Of a stretch of DNA of 64,000 nt, positions 42,434 through 59,241 are shown one piece after another. The stretch is from Zopfochytrium polystomum. Its lineage: Eukaryota > Chytridiomycota > Chytridiomycetes > Chytridiales > Chytridiaceae. The notes beneath the pieces were generated by a model that had not been told where the DNA came from, made no database searches, and worked only from the letters and a program-made list of their open reading frames with translations. The translations under genes and the position numbers were made by a program. Position 1 is the first letter of the stretch, and every line of letters starts with the position of its first letter. The DNA lies in the NCBI GenBank assembly GCA_025765615.1, contig JAIVFJ010000005.1, positions 434,001 through 498,000 of the forward strand. The letters are read 5' to 3'.

Positions 42434-44148
42434 CTACGCAAATTTGTCCAGCCGTACTACAATGTTGCGGCCGCTGACGTTTGTGCCGTTCACAAGCTGG
42501 ACCGCCCGCTCCGCCTCCTCGCGGCTGGTGAAGCGAACAATTCCACAGCCCTTGGACCGTCCCGTGCCCGCCTCGGTGAGGACATCAGCGTGGATGGGGT
42601 TGAGGCCCGCGGGGCGGAAAATGTCCTTTAGTTCCTGCCAACGAGTGGAGTACGGAAGCTGATTGGGGGCACAATCAGCAAAACGACAGAGATGTGCTTC
42701 ACGCCAAATTATAAGGGCAGAGTACACTTACGTTGCCCACGAAAACTTGAGTACCAGAGATTGAAGAGACTCCACCATCAACTCCGGGAGCAGCCACAGC
42801 GCCAGCCGCGTAACGGTCTTCCCGCACCTCAATGGGGCGTCCCTGGACTTCCGTACCGTTCAGGAGGCGAACAGCAGCGGCGGCCTCTTCCACGGTTGAC
42901 ATCAGCACCTGACCGTGCCCGCGGCTACGGCCTTGAGCGTCAATTGCAACATCGGCACGCTGGACTGTCCCAGCTTGGCGGAACAGATCTTTGAGCTCTT
43001 GCCACTGAACAGTAAACGCCAAGTTTCCAACGAACAGCTGTCGGCCAGTCGTTGGGATTGGCGCATCAGAGCCGGCTGCTGCTCCGATTCCACTGCCAAT
43101 CACTCCGTGGTGAGCATTGTAAGGTGGCTGCTGCGGAGGAATAGCTGGGTTACCGATGGCACCATGGAAGTTTTGGTAAATGCTGGAAGGATTGTTCTGC
43201 GCCTGGTAGTTTTGATTCGATCGCGGAGGAGCACCTTCCACGTAAGTGCGGTCCTCGCGAACTTCAAGGCGGCGTCCATTCCACTCAAAGCCGTTGTACA
43301 ACGCTGTTCATAGAGGCACACATATTATAAAGAATTCCAACAGGCGAAATACTCACAGACGCCTTTCCTGGCTTCCTCAACGCCGTTCATAACGACCGTT
43401 CCAAAGCCTTTCGATCGGCCCTGGTAATCAGTGGGGATTTCGGCACGAATAACATTTCCGGCGTTGCGAAACAAGTCCTTCAGGTCTTGCCATCCTACGG
43501 AGTACGGCAGGTTACCGACGTAGAGCGCGCGAACGTTGATCATGGACACATCGATATTTGTGCCAGGGAGAGGCTCGTTTACAGGGGCACCCTCCACATC
43601 GGGATTGTGAACGGGGGCTAAAATCGAGACATGTGAATACTCGGAAGGAAAGCCAATCGCATCTTCTCCACCTGCAGAGCGGTTAAAGCCGGAGTATCCA
43701 CTCCCAGAAACTGCGCGGTCCTCTCGGACTTCAATCTTGCGGCCGTTAAGCTCGTAGTTGTTGAAGGTGTTGATCGCATTCTGCGCTTCTTCGACCGTAG
43801 CGAATAGGACACTTCCAAACCCGCGCGATTTCCCGGCAGGCGACGTTGCGACATCAGCACGGAGGACGGTACCTATCGTCAACGAGCGCCAAGTCGGCCG
43901 GGTTTATCATCAATCGGATTCCACATGGGATACTCACCAACGTCACGGAAGAGATCTTTCAAGTCCTGCCAACCGACCGTGAATGGAAGCTGGAGGATGA
44001 GGGAGGAGGTCATTCAAGGCAAGGGAAAGAGGAGTGGGTAGACGCCCCAGACAGTTACATTGCCGACAAAAAGCTGACGACCCGCGAGAGAGTTTGCAGC
44101 AGGGACAGGGACAGCAGTAGTAGCCCCGGGATTGGACGCTGTAGCCAT
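42434..44148 (-). CDS. RNA-binding protein with four RRMs (Gbp2/Hrb1-like)
   Basis: Exons 44148-44059, 43989-43938, 43872-43357, 43303-42732 and 42658-42434 give 484 residues. Four RRMs are visible through repeated RNP2/RNP1 pairs: RQLFVGNLPFTV / GKSRGFGSVLF; RALYVGNLPYSV / GRSKGFGTVVM; RQLFVGNLAFTV / GRSRGHGQVLM; TQVFVGNLPYST / GRSKGCGIVRF. Each is followed by LNGR-type and VREDR strands, and the WQ(D/E)LKDLFR helix recurs in all four. This pattern resembles fungal Gbp2/Hrb1 and animal MYEF2/hnRNP M, which bind mRNA for export or splicing, but those have three RRMs. The introns break RRMs at equivalent places (after VGN, and after the first helix), suggesting domain duplication. It is tandem with the next four-RRM gene, 325 bp upstream. 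Confidence 0.85.
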
Positions 44149-44473
44149 GACGAAATGAACTTCCTGATGACGAGGTCAGTTGAGTTGAACTCATCGACAT
44201 CTGCTGAAAGCAGATGCCAACTCACCTCCCAGCGATCCGACGGCGAGCTCCAGGCCTATTCTTCCTTCTCTTCACAAAGCTCGACTGTTCGCCGAAAGCC
44301 GCCGTCAACTACTTGACTGATCTTCCCACCTCGACGCTCAGCAACACCTCCGACCCCAGGGCCTTCCTTCCTTCCTTCGTCACCAACAAACGAAAGAGAA
44401 AAATCGTTGCAATGTACTTGTCAAATTCAAAGAGCAAAAGAAGAAAAAACGATATCGACAAATAAAGGCCTTA

Positions 44474-46267
44474 TCACAGAGTTGGTGGCGGCACAGCAGT
44501 CTCAGGGCTTGCTGTCGGGGAGTAAGCACCATTACCCGCACTACTCACAGGCGGCGCTCCGCCGCTGACAACGTTAGGATCTCTTGGAACAGGCGGTCTC
44601 AATGGGTTGCCGCAACGGTCCTTGCCGTAGCTGATTTTGAATCCGGCGTAATCCGCCCGTCCCCGAAGCATTTCCACCGCACGCACCGCGGCTAGGATAT
44701 CCGTGAAATTCGCGAACGCAATGTTCTTGTCCGGAACGATGTTGACCATCTCAATCTCGCCATACTCTGCCAAGTCGCGTTTTAATCGCTCCTCTGTTAT
44801 CGTCGAGTCGATTTGACCGATATACACGTTCCTCGAAGCACCAGATTGGACCACGGCTGCAATTGAGAGAGGAAGCCCGGACGGCTTTCCCCAGCCAACC
44901 TTGACTCGTTTTCCTTTGATAACTACACCCTCATTGTTCCCTCGATTGTAGAAGGCTAGGGCCGCGCCAGGATCAATAAATTTGACAAAGGCGATATTCT
45001 TCTCCGGCATGTACTTGACGTTCTGTAAAATTCCACCCCTCACAACCTAGTGCAATCGTAGAATTAGCTTTACGGGACGCTACGCGCTCTTACTCACGTC
45101 ACAAATGTCTTTCGTTACAGCTTCAGCGTGCACGCCTCCCAGGTATACAGTCCGATTCCCCGACATGGGCGACTGTGGATAGAACCCGTCCCCAAATGGA
45201 CCACTTCCGTACACACCAGGACCAGGCATTGGTGACAACGGTCCATGACCAGGGGTGAACGAGCCGCATCTGTCCTTCCCGTAATTGACTCTCCGACCAG
45301 CGTATCTCGGCTCAGTCGGTAGGGAAGAGACAGCTTTCATTGCTGCAGCAACGCTCGCCATATGTACGAAGGCGATTCTCTTTTCGGCCAACACGCGAAC
45401 CTGGTCAACAGGCCCAAACTGTGCAAACTCAGTCGCGAGGCCAGTCTCGTTGAATGTTTCGTCAATGTTTCCAATGAATACGTTTCGGGTGGCCCCGCTC
45501 TGAACAGCAGCTAGAATTTTTGCAGGACATGGAGAGGCTTTACCCCAGCCAACTTTCACCTCCATGCCGCCAATTTGAATGTGTTTCGCCTGGCTGTCTG
45601 CATAAAAATTAAGGGCTGCCGACGATTCGATGAAGGATATGAACGCGCAGTTTTTATCCTCTATGATTTTGACTTGTTCCACGGGACCGAATTTGACGTG
45701 ATTGAGAACATCTTCGTAACTGGTGTTGGGTGGAAGGCCTCCTAAGTAAACCGTCCGATTATTCGGAATGGAGCTGACGTTCGCTCCTGCGAAGCCGCCC
45801 ATTAGACTTCCAGGTGGGAGGCCTGACGCGGATACCCCCCCAGCTCCAACTCCGCTTACATTGCCCATATTCATATTGCCGGGGGGGAACTGAGGGCCAC
45901 TCTGCTGGAACGGTCCGAGAGGGTATCCATTGGATGATGATGGACCGAAGTGAGGACCTGTCCGAAAATTATTTGCGCCACCGCCCGAACCCAGCTGAAG
46001 TCCCATAGATGGCATTTGTTGCATTTGCTGACCGTATGGCGATTGGCTCATAGACGACTGGTCCATGTATGAATTCGGTCCACCAGGACTATATTGGTAC
46101 GAACCGTCGGGGGAAGGACCACTGGGAAATCCACCCCCAGGCTGGCCGTACGATCCACTGGACGGTGGTCGCATTCGCTTGACATCATCTGAACCAACGA
46201 AGTTTGCTAGGCTTTCGTTAACGTGAAGTTCCCAAGCGGCATTCGTAAGTAAGGTGGTACCTTGCAT
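44474..46267 (-). CDS. MRN1: Four-RRM protein of the Mrn1/Nrd1 family
   Basis: Fungal RNA-binding protein; the fission yeast Nrd1 relative restrains entry into sexual differentiation by binding myosin mRNA, and the budding yeast relative is Mrn1. Exons 46267-45098 and 45046-44474 give at least 580 residues. An N-terminal Gly/Pro/Gln/Met-rich region (about 35-170) precedes four RRMs. These show NRTVYLGGLPPNTSYEDVLN, RNVFIGNIDETF, NRTVYLGGVHAEAVTKDICD and RNVYIGQIDSTI, with paired KVGWGK(A/P)S linkers and GKDRCG endings, the diagnostic Mrn1 layout. The frame stays open upstream of 46267 to about 46330, preceded by a good acceptor (tccacag), so an additional 5' exon probably exists. The single intron is 51 nt. 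Confidence 0.9.
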
Positions 46268-47228
46268 TATATCTGTTAACGCGCGGAGGGAAAGATGTTC
46301 TTCCACTTTTTCTTCTCGCCCGAAGTCTAAAACTGTGGATCACAACGATCAAAGGGTTGAGGGTTCGCCACGAAGTCCGTACTAAACGACACGGTTGGTT
46401 GGCAAACGCGGAAAATTACGGTTCCTGTCAAAAGCCCCTCAAACGGTCTGTCAATGTTGGTTTTGAAATCGAAAAGGCGGCATGTTAGTCACGGTAATGA
46501 ACGGAAACGCTCGAGATAACGAGACGAGGGGCTGCTAATTTGCTTCGTGGAGCCGCGAAGGCACCCAAGAATCGGAAGCAAGGTACTGTGGGTGCAAGGG
46601 AGCGGATGAAAGTGATGAAAGGGAGGTACAGCCACGATGCTCGTCGGCCGAAGATCTACACCGCACCGCGCCTCCGACGAAAGAAAGCAGCGCTGCTGAA
46701 ACAAGAGGTTCTTCGCTTGCGAAAGCCAGCGCGTTTCCGGAAGAAGCCGAAAGGGAGGGATAGCTTATCGCCCCTAAGGTGGGGTGGCGGAGGCGTCCTG
46801 AATCAATGGCCGAAAAGTGCGGACAAAGGGACAGGAAAAGACAAGACGCCCACGACAACGCAGAGAGGAGGAGCAGCCAAGACGAATTAAAGTGACGACG
46901 GGAGAGCGGGAAAGGAGCGGTGTGGGAGGTCAGGCGCTGTTTTCAGGTCGTCCCAACCAACAGAGCGGAGGTGGCGAGAGAGGGAGAAGGTCGGGTTTAC
47001 GTGGGTTGAGTTCGGGGGCGGGTGGGTGGGGGAGTCGCCTCGTTTTTCCCCAACCTCTTCTGGCCGGTTTCTCTGTCAGTTTGCGCCCTCTTCCTCCAAA
47101 CCCTGAAATCAAAAAAAGACAGGAAAATAGCAACGGGAAGGATAGAGGAGCGAGAGAAAAAGAAAAAAAAAAAGGAAGAGAAAACAAAACAAAAAAAAAA
47201 AAATGGTCTGGAGAACACATGGTTGGAA
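46268..47228. other. Intergenic, GC-rich and A-rich patches
   Basis: It should contain the 5' exon and promoter of the MRN1-like gene. Runs of A (47160-47200) and C-rich DNA (47320-47360, already inside the next gene) are the only notable features. Confidence 0.4.
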
Positions 47229-49632
47229 TCACGCCGGCACGAACACGCAGACCCGTGGAAGCCCCCTCCCGCGCAACTCATCCAAATACAGTGCTGTGCC
47301 TCCCAACCCGCCCACGGCATCGCCCCCTCCCCCGCCCCCCCCGCCCCCGACCCCGCCCCCGCCTCCGACCCCACCGATGCTCGGCCCCCCAGTAACTGCA
47401 CTGCTCGCCCCACCGATAATTGCAAAATCCTGAGCGGTCGCTCGAAGCTTCAAAAACGGCACAGCAACGAGGCGCCGGTGTTCTCTCTGCGAGGCTTCGT
47501 CAGAAACTTGGACAGAAAGCTCATTCAAGCCAAACATTCTGCTGCTATAACTGCCCGCTGTAGCTGTAGCGTCTGCGCCGTAAGACTTTGGTTCCCGAGG
47601 TAGATAATTAGTCCAATCTGCAGCTAAGGCTGGGAACAGATCACCGATTTCCCCGCCCTCCCAGTCCGAGACCACTGAAGTACCAAATTCCCCGCCAACG
47701 ACAACGGCTGTGTCCCGACAGGTCGCTAAAAACTGGTCCAAGTGATGAGCGTGAATGTAGACATTCGGAAGGAGGCTCAAGTCGGGATGTTTCCGGCCCT
47801 TGGAGCTCGGCGGACGACTGCGAATTTCGCTTTCTTCGCTGACAGAGCCAAGCCGCTTCCCGTTCATTCGGGAGGTCTTATTGGTCAACGATATCTCCTC
47901 CAACATATCGAAACCAGCCTCTTCGTCATCAGCACTACCATTAGAGTCCCCTGAGTTCACGGTCAGCTTTCCCCGACCGCTCGGATCCGAAAACTTCTTC
48001 GAGAAAAATGCACTGGGTCGCTCGTGAGACATGGAAACACGTCGAGGAGGGTGGCTGCCAGTGGCGGAATGACTGTTCAATAGCGATGACAAAGATAATA
48101 CGATCTCGTAAATGAAAGATGAAACTTCTTGCAGCTGCGCTCTCCGTTTCGACACGCCTGGATAGAATCAGTGGCCTATTCATCAGCTTCAAAAACCACT
48201 AACTTGAGTCAAGATGAAGATTGAAACACAGAAGCTTTTTGCGGGGTCCCCATGCTTGCGATGCATCTAGTAAGACTGCACGAACACCCTTTCGTGCCCT
48301 CAGCGGCGAAGTGATGAAGGTTCGAGCGGACGGAGTTGTCAACGGGATTGGAGAGAGTGTAATATGAGGTGACGGCCGGCGTGTTGGAGGGTATTTCGGT
48401 AAATTTCTGCTGTCGCCGACAGCATCGACATCTGCTTATTTCTGTCAAATGAGGCTATTGAGCAAAGCACCCTGCCTGTCGTTTGCTCATCCATCCAGCT
48501 AGTTGATTTTGAGTAAGCCATCCAAAGACCTGAAGACGCAGTGAGGTATAGAGCGAGGGTGCTGGCCGTAGCAGAAACAAGAGAAAACTTGGAGGGCTGA
48601 ATAGATGGAGAAACGAAATGGGTGTGAACCAGTCCTGAATTTAAAGCGTCGGAACCTGACCCCCAGGCCTGTGGGATGACTTCAGTTTGCGCAAAACGGA
48701 TGCTCCAACGATACCTCCTGGAGCATGCAAACATGCATACCCCGGCAAAAGTTGATCAGAGCCTCCGCGTGGGCGCGTGATGTACTGAAGGGTTTGTGGT
48801 CTTTAAAAGAGCTGAAGTTGAAAGTGCATATGGAAACAGGGAGTGGAGAATTCAAAGGGGTGCCGTGGCTTATTGTCTCCAATGGAGGAATTGAGCTGTT
48901 CAAAACTGAAAAGGACCGAGGTCGATGGTGAATCGGAGTTGTTTGAGGAGATCGCTGCTGGCTCGCCGCCACTTGAGGAGTCAGGTGCCCAACTGGACGA
49001 AGAAGTTGAGCGGTGGCGACCTCCCGCGGTTGGGATTCCAACTGTCTTGGTTCGTCACTATTGATCCTGTTGTCAGCACTGTCCTTTGCCACCGCTCGAG
49101 GTTTGGGAGCTTCGAGTTGGGAAGCTGGTGCCTCAACTATTCCAAGAGGATCCAAATCCGTCCCGTCCGACTCTGAGCCGATGTCGGCATCCGACTCCCA
49201 GCCATCAACGTGAACCGATGCAGGAAAGCGAGTTTGCTCTTGCGACAGCCCGCCAGATGTTGAATGAAGTGCTTTGCGAGCGAGGTCAGTTTGCATCGTC
49301 GCTGGAAGAGCCTGGGCGACTGGATGGACCAGTGCCTCTGCCTCAGCAAGCAGATTGCTGGCAGGTGACCCAACAGCAGGATCAAGCACTGTGCCACTCT
49401 GATGCCCTTCTCCTTCTATCGTGGGGGGATTGCATAAGGGATCGAACAGCTGGGCGACGGTGGGCGAAAGTGAAGAATCCGATAAGAAGGTTGATGATGA
49501 TGGTGGTAGCCGTGGTGCACTTTGCGAGTGGGCAGTGATGATGTGCGGGTCAAAGAGTAAAGCTGCACGAGCACGAGGCGCAAGGAATGCTGGCTCAGCG
49601 GGCGGGTCCTCCCCTTCGATTCTTGAGGCCAT
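47229..49632 (-). CDS. Unrecognised multi-exon gene
   Basis: No family recognised. Exon 1 (49632-48715) encodes about 306 residues: MASRIEGEDPPAEPAFLAPR, a disordered Ser/Pro/Gln-rich middle, and a more ordered SRAHAEALINFCRGMHVCML at the end. A 46-nt intron (48669-48714) leads to an exon with SKFSLVSATASTLALYL and WMDEQTTGRVL. The 3' part (48155-47229) has PNVYIHAHHLDQFLATCR, DTAVVVGGEFGTSVVSDW, a poly-Gly run (47310-47390) and a final VCVFVPA. Exon joins between 48400 and 48155 are unclear. The start codon lies 93 bp from the divergent CDC6 start, implying a shared promoter. Coding character is inferred from codon use and splice-compatible ends. Confidence 0.5.
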
Positions 49633-49725
49633 GTCGGGAGTTGATTGGGTGGGAGCACAGCCCAGACAAAAATTGGTTGGGGCTTTCTGACTGGGAAGAA
49701 GAGCAGAACCACCCCGCGTCCGAAA

Positions 49726-51911
49726 ATGAGGACAAGATCGTCTTCAGGCCTTCGCGCCAGCAAGATTGCCCCCACCACCGTCAGAGCTGCGTTACCTCCC
49801 CGTCGTCGCGCTGCCACTAGCTGCCTTCCTGAAACATGCTGCTACCCTGAAGAAACTGTTACACTGGCTCGGGGCCGTCGGCGTGGACCATCAAGCCTGG
49901 GTCGGACTGTGTCCCCACGATCGCCATCCTCTTCCGTGGACCCAACAGTTGAAAGTCAGGATGAGAACGATAACGACGCAGACTCGGAAATTCCTTCAGA
50001 TTCGTATCAAGACAGCAAGCCAAGCAGAAACGAAAACGTACGGAAGCGCCGTAGATGTCAATCGCCACTTAAACCGGAAATCGATCGAAAACCCACCACG
50101 CGGGAAGCACTTCGTCACGAGACGAAACCAACTGCAAACCCTTTGGACTGTGGCGGGCAGGGCCTGCCTCTGACTGACAACGCATCACTACTAAATGGTG
50201 TGAAGGGCCTCGCCTCTCCTCGCCGAAATCCATCAACGGCAACCCTCGATAACAGTTCTTCGGAGGGCACACCGGCTCCTTCGACACCAAAGACGACCCG
50301 TGTTTCGGCCGTCGTAACGCCGTCCTCCGTTTACAAACAAGCAAAATCTTTGTTCAAAACCTCATCTACTCCGTCTCGGCTTGTCGGTCGAGACAAACAG
50401 AGGAGCGTTATACATGATTTTTTGAAGGACCTTCCTCCTGAACCCACAGACTGTCGCAGTCGGTCTCTCTACGTATCGGGTTGTCCTGGTGCTGGCAAGA
50501 GCGCTCTAGTTGACGAAGTTCTGAAAAGCTTGGACAAGACCATGGAAGAGGTTTCAGAACATATTTTTGAGAGAAATTCCAAACTAATCGCTCTGCCTAT
50601 TTTGTGAAGAACGGGGTCAAGTGCCTTAAAGTGAACTGCATGGCTTTATCGGAACCAAAAGATGTGTTCCACAAGATCCTTGAAGGGTTTGGCCTTCCTT
50701 TGGTTTCGAAGCAGAAGGACGCAATAAGCACGCTCGAGTCTGCCTTCTCACAACAACCGGAACTTGATGCGGAAAGTCGCAGAAAACGAAGGCGATCTTC
50801 CCCGAGTTTTTAGTAGGTCTTCTCGGAATGAAATTGCGACTGATTCAAGTCCAGCGTTCTTATATTAGACGAGATTGATCAACTTGCTTGCACCGATCAG
50901 AGCGTCCTATATCGTATTTTTGAATGGCCGACGAGGCCTAGGTCTTCCCTCGCGCTTATTGGGATAGCAAACCAATTGGACTTAATGGAGCGATACCTGC
51001 CACGACTGAGTAGCATGGATGGTTCGAACGATTCTAAAGGGAACTAGTAAATTGTTAACGTATGGTCACGGCAGGTCGTCCAGAAGTTCTGAATTTTCCA
51101 CCGTACGAAGCAAACGAGATCACCTTCATCATTACCGATCGGCTACGCGACCTTGAGGACAATGTTTGTGCACAGCTTTCGGGCGCAGAAGAAATCCCTG
51201 GCACTCCGACAAAATCTCGGACTCCGGGCTTAGAGTCTATCATGCTGCCTTCTGCTGTAGAGTACGCCTCCAGGAAAGCATCAGGGACGGGAGATTTGCG
51301 TTTTGCACTTGACATTTGCAGACAAAGCATTGAAGCCGCGGAGGTAGATGTGAAGAGGGCACCTGGTTCAATGGCAGGTAGGAGTGTTTCCAAGGGAAAA
51401 AATGTAGTAAATTCGGCCCGCAGACACTCCTATTAAAGGACTCAACGAAGTTCCCAAGGTTACTGTAAAACATGTCGTTCGTGCAAGTTCCGATGCGTGC
51501 GGGCCAGGTCCCGTGCAGAGGATTGCCGCTTTGGGGACTCAGCATAAAGCAGTGCTTGCCTCTTTGCTGAAGGTAATGCAGCTAATAGAGGAGGAGAGCT
51601 GCAGCAAAAAACGGAAGCTCGAAATGCGAACGATTCCAAAGGTTTGTGTTCTTTCCAGCACTCATTGCTTCCCAACCTTCTCACCAAGGTTGAAGTTGTA
51701 CGGGCGTTACCAGATCCTTTGCAAAGAAAAGAAACTTCTGACGCCCGTGAGCCGTACGGAATTTGGAGACATTCTCTCCCTCCTCGAAACTACAGGCCTT
51801 GTGAATTTGTCCAAGGGAAAGGCGGAGTCGGACCGCACTGTGGAACTCTTGGTTGCTGGCAGTCAAGTGATTGCTGGTATTGATGGTTTGCTTGCGAACC
51901 TGTGGGAGTGA
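49726..51911 (+). CDS. CDC6: Cdc6/Orc1-family AAA+ ATPase, replication licensing factor
   Basis: Loads the MCM helicase with ORC at replication origins. Exons 49726-50550, 50610-50812, 50855-51021, 51075-51377 and 51424-51911 keep phase and give 661 residues. The N-terminal 190 residues are basic and Ser/Pro-rich with several SP/TP sites (CDK control is typical of Cdc6). Then come RLVGRDKQRSVIHDFL, Walker A GCPGAGKSALVDEVL (about 255), KCLKVNCMALSEP, Walker B VLILDEIDQL (about 345), sensor 1 SLALIGIANQLDLMERYLPRL, and a sensor 2 region GDLRFALDICRQSIE. A C-terminal winged helix (HKAVLASLL, LYGRYQILC, FGDILSLLETTGLV) ends the protein. There is no BAH domain, so Cdc6 rather than Orc1. A 42-nt intron (50813-50854) is needed to restore Walker B. 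A possible extra intron near 51640-51690 was left unspliced because no in-phase pair was found. Confidence 0.85.
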
Positions 51912-52542
51912 AGTGGTGTTGCTGCTCTGCAAAGAAAAAAAAAAAATTTTTTTTTTCTGTCGAAAAGAAGACGAAGACAAACAAGCTGGCAAGACGGACC
52001 TTACGCTGTGGCACGAGGGGGAGACGCCTCCTGAGCAGAATGGGATGTTGTGGTACGCCATTATCATTGAGGAGCGGGGCCGCATCCTCGTCGAGTGTCC
52101 CCACACCCGAGTACCTAAATGAAAGTGCTCCGAACTAGTATCGAAGGATCAGCAAGAGATCGACTATCATGAAGAGCTTCCCCAACGATACTCCGGTTAG
52201 TCGGGCACTACTTCCACAAATTTAGATTGCCAAGCCACCAACCTCCATCTGTTCTTGGAAACCAGCACCATCCTTCTCGCAATGTGAGTGGTCGTTTGGC
52301 TGATCTTCGGATTTCTAAGCTTCGCAAGTATAGCCAGCTCGACAGAGTTCCTTTCCTCAAACATTTCCAGCGGTAGCTCAAGGACGGACTCTGGACGTAA
52401 GATGTTGTTCTCTGCAAACCTGCTGGGACTGACGCATCAGATGCTTCGATATGTCTTGCAGTAGTCTTAACCCAAGGTATAAAAATCGATTTTCTTTTTT
52501 CTATGGAACTAAGACCCTTCTATTAGAAAATGTTACAGGTAA
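51912..52542. other. Intergenic, possible 5' exons of the LIM gene
   Basis: An A/T run (51930-51958) lies just after CDC6. From about 52160 the plus strand contains short coding-like pieces (for example SGRLADLRISKLRKYSQLDR, 52280-52340) bounded by donor- and acceptor-like sites. They could be upstream exons of the LIM protein. No complete phase-consistent chain was found. Confidence 0.35.
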
Positions 52543-54313
52543 ATGGTTACGCGAATTTCTCAATTTTTCACTGTAGTCCACCAAGCTTTGTTTTCCAGAA
52601 GCCGAACAGGAAGGGACGAACATCTTTTCATACAGAGTGATCGCGCTGTTCCCAAGCATCTTGTTGGCGAGCGAGTTCAGTCTCTTCTCTATGCCCCAAA
52701 TGGTGACATTCGACCCCTATCTCCAGCTTCTCTCCTCCGGTCCATATCGCCAAATGGGGGAAGTTCTCCAAATGGCACAAGTACATTCAGCCAAAAACAG
52801 TTTCCCGCCTCTTCGCCCGGCGTTCCTTCCTCCTTCGAATTGCACCCAGACCAGCGAAACTGTATTCAGCCCCAGACGCAACCTCATAACCTCCACGCCA
52901 CCAATTCTCTCTCTTATCGTGTGCCTGAGACATCACAACCGGCAGAGTTGCACCAATTTCAGATGACTGTCAACGCTGGTGTGGCAACTTCATCTCGGAG
53001 CCTGTCGTCCCATTCGCGAAATACCCCAAGCCCTAGTCGCGGAATCGCAAACCCCAGGCTTCCGGTTTTGGATGACAATGTTGTCATATTCAAGAAGCGA
53101 CAGCCACCCGCACCGGACAAAGTAGCCCCCAAATCCGTGTTGAAAAAGCCAACTCGGCAGCAAAGCTCGGATGACCAGTGGCAGAAATCTGACTCTTCTG
53201 CAGTCGACGTAACAGAAAATCCGGTGGCTAACTCGGCTGTCGGTGTGGAGAACAAAAGCGGGTTTCATGCCGAAGTGCCATCCGACGAAATAGCCCCACA
53301 AGGTGCAGATGCATTGCAAAGTGAAACGGAGAGTGTCCATTCCGCTGTGGCACGTATAGGTGCTGCGCCTTCAAATTACACAGATGCCATTGAGGCGGTG
53401 GAGGCAAGCCCTTCGGCGTCTTCACAGTCCTCCATTGTTCGCGTCGAGGTTGATCAAAAAAGCAATGCGGAGGACCGTGCGATTGAGGACGGAGTTGTGG
53501 CGTTCCAGGACGACTACGACGAAGATCTGGACGGGGATGATCGCTCTGGCTATGACGCATTGTTTGACTTCGCAGATTACGAGGACTTGGGAGAGGTGGC
53601 ACCGGTTGACCCGGAGCAACCACGATGCGCGCTGTGTGAGGCACCAATTGAAGGGCGCGCTGTGCACCTTCTAGGAAGGCTATGGCACAAGGAGCACTCC
53701 ATGTGTAAAGAGTGTTCCAGGCCCATCGGAGTGGATAACTTCGCGGAGATTGATGGATTTCTGTACTGCGAGGCTCGTATTTCTGTTTGGTGGGCCGGTC
53801 CAGCAGTTTTCGAACTCACCTCTTTCCTTCTTTTAGGATCACTATTTTGAACACCGTGGGGAGTACATCATCCGAAAGACGAATCCCAAGAAGAAACGCT
53901 CGTCCAAGTTGGAGACGGAACTTCAGCAAATCAAGCAGCACTCCAACGTCAGGCGTGTGCGGAATCTTCTCAACTTTGAGCGAACAATCCGCTTGAACAT
54001 CATCACGCTTGAAGACTCCACCGACGAAGGAAGTTCTTCAAATATTGCCTCGCACTCTCTTGATCGCCCCACATCTGCTCGAAGACCAAGGCGTTTCGTA
54101 ACATCCGCAATCGCTCGTTCGCCGTCATCATCAGTTTCTTCGTCCCCGAACTCTGCAGCGTCGTCTCCTCTTATGGATTCAGCGCTGAAACGGCAGTTGT
54201 CTGGATTGGGAAAGGTTAGTAGTGGAAACGTAAATTATGTCATGCCTCTGGGCGGGTCTGGGAGGCACGCTAGTGTTGTCGGTGCAAGAAGCTCGGTGAA
54301 AGCCGTTGTATGA
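52543..54313 (+). CDS. LIM-domain protein with long disordered N-terminus
   Basis: Probable cytoskeletal or scaffolding adaptor. Segments 52543-53772 and 53837-54313 give one LIM domain near residues 362-415: CALC, 16 residues, HKEHSMCKEC, then LYCEDHYFEH. The fourth ligand position is His rather than the more common Cys, which the family tolerates. About 330 residues before it are Ser/Pro/Gln-rich. The C-terminus has a basic helix (TNPKKKRSSKLETELQQIKQ) and Ser-rich sequence. The intron 53773-53836 starts with GC; only this splice yields the intact CEDHYF end of the finger. The 5' end is unsure: a donor and two acceptors (52532-52600) suggest that the real protein starts in an upstream exon. 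Confidence 0.75.
53773..53836 (+). other. GC-AG intron in the LIM gene
   Basis: The exon ends ctgtactgcgag, the intron reads gctcgt...cttttag, and the next exon reads gatcactattttgaa. Using the nearby GT sites either breaks the frame or inserts residues between the last Cys and His ligands. The GC donor has a poorer match to consensus than the other two GC introns in the window. Confidence 0.6.
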
Positions 54314-54463
54314 TTTCGAGTATCCCTCTTCAAGTACAGTCTTTTTCGTTAAATCGTAATAAATTCATATGTAATGAAGTCGTGACATATTGGGATCCGT
54401 TCCGTCCAGAGTTTTGTCAGAAACTCACAAAAGACAAAAACTGCGGCAAAGCCCTGCGGCACG

Positions 54464-58847
<4,384 letters not shown>

Positions 58848-59241
58848 ACGCTGGAGTCGCTCGCTAAATTATCTCTGCGTTTTTGCGGTTTGTACTCAAC
58901 AGATTCCACCGGTTGAAGCGTCCTTTGAGCTGAGAGCGCCAGTTTAAGATGACCGAGTGCTCGCTAGGGTGCTCGCTATGGTGCTCGCTATGGTGCTGGT
59001 GTGCCCACCTGCGGATGGGATAGCTTTCGGTTGAAAAAAAAAACAGTCTTTATTCTTGTAAGAGGCGGAAAGCAAGCGGCAGTAGCACGGCAGGAGAAAT
59101 AAAGAAGAAAGAGAGAGAGAGAACTAGATCACAGGCGATCCCATTAGACAGAGTTAAGGGGTCAAAGGGTAGTAAGAGAATAGGGATAACGCAACCGCAG
59201 CGCGGTGCTGAAGAGAAGGGCAGCCCCTTCTACCCGGGAAT
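58848..59241. other. Convergent 3' ends, short tandem repeat
   Basis: Between the WD40 gene and DPL1. It contains three near-perfect copies of gtgctcgctatg-type units (58960-59000), an A-run (59034-59042) and nothing else recognisable. Confidence 0.5.

Noticed and set aside
47307..47393. Polyproline frame on the plus strand
   Set aside because: It is the shadow of the poly-Gly run of the minus-strand gene; codon use and splice logic support only the minus strand.
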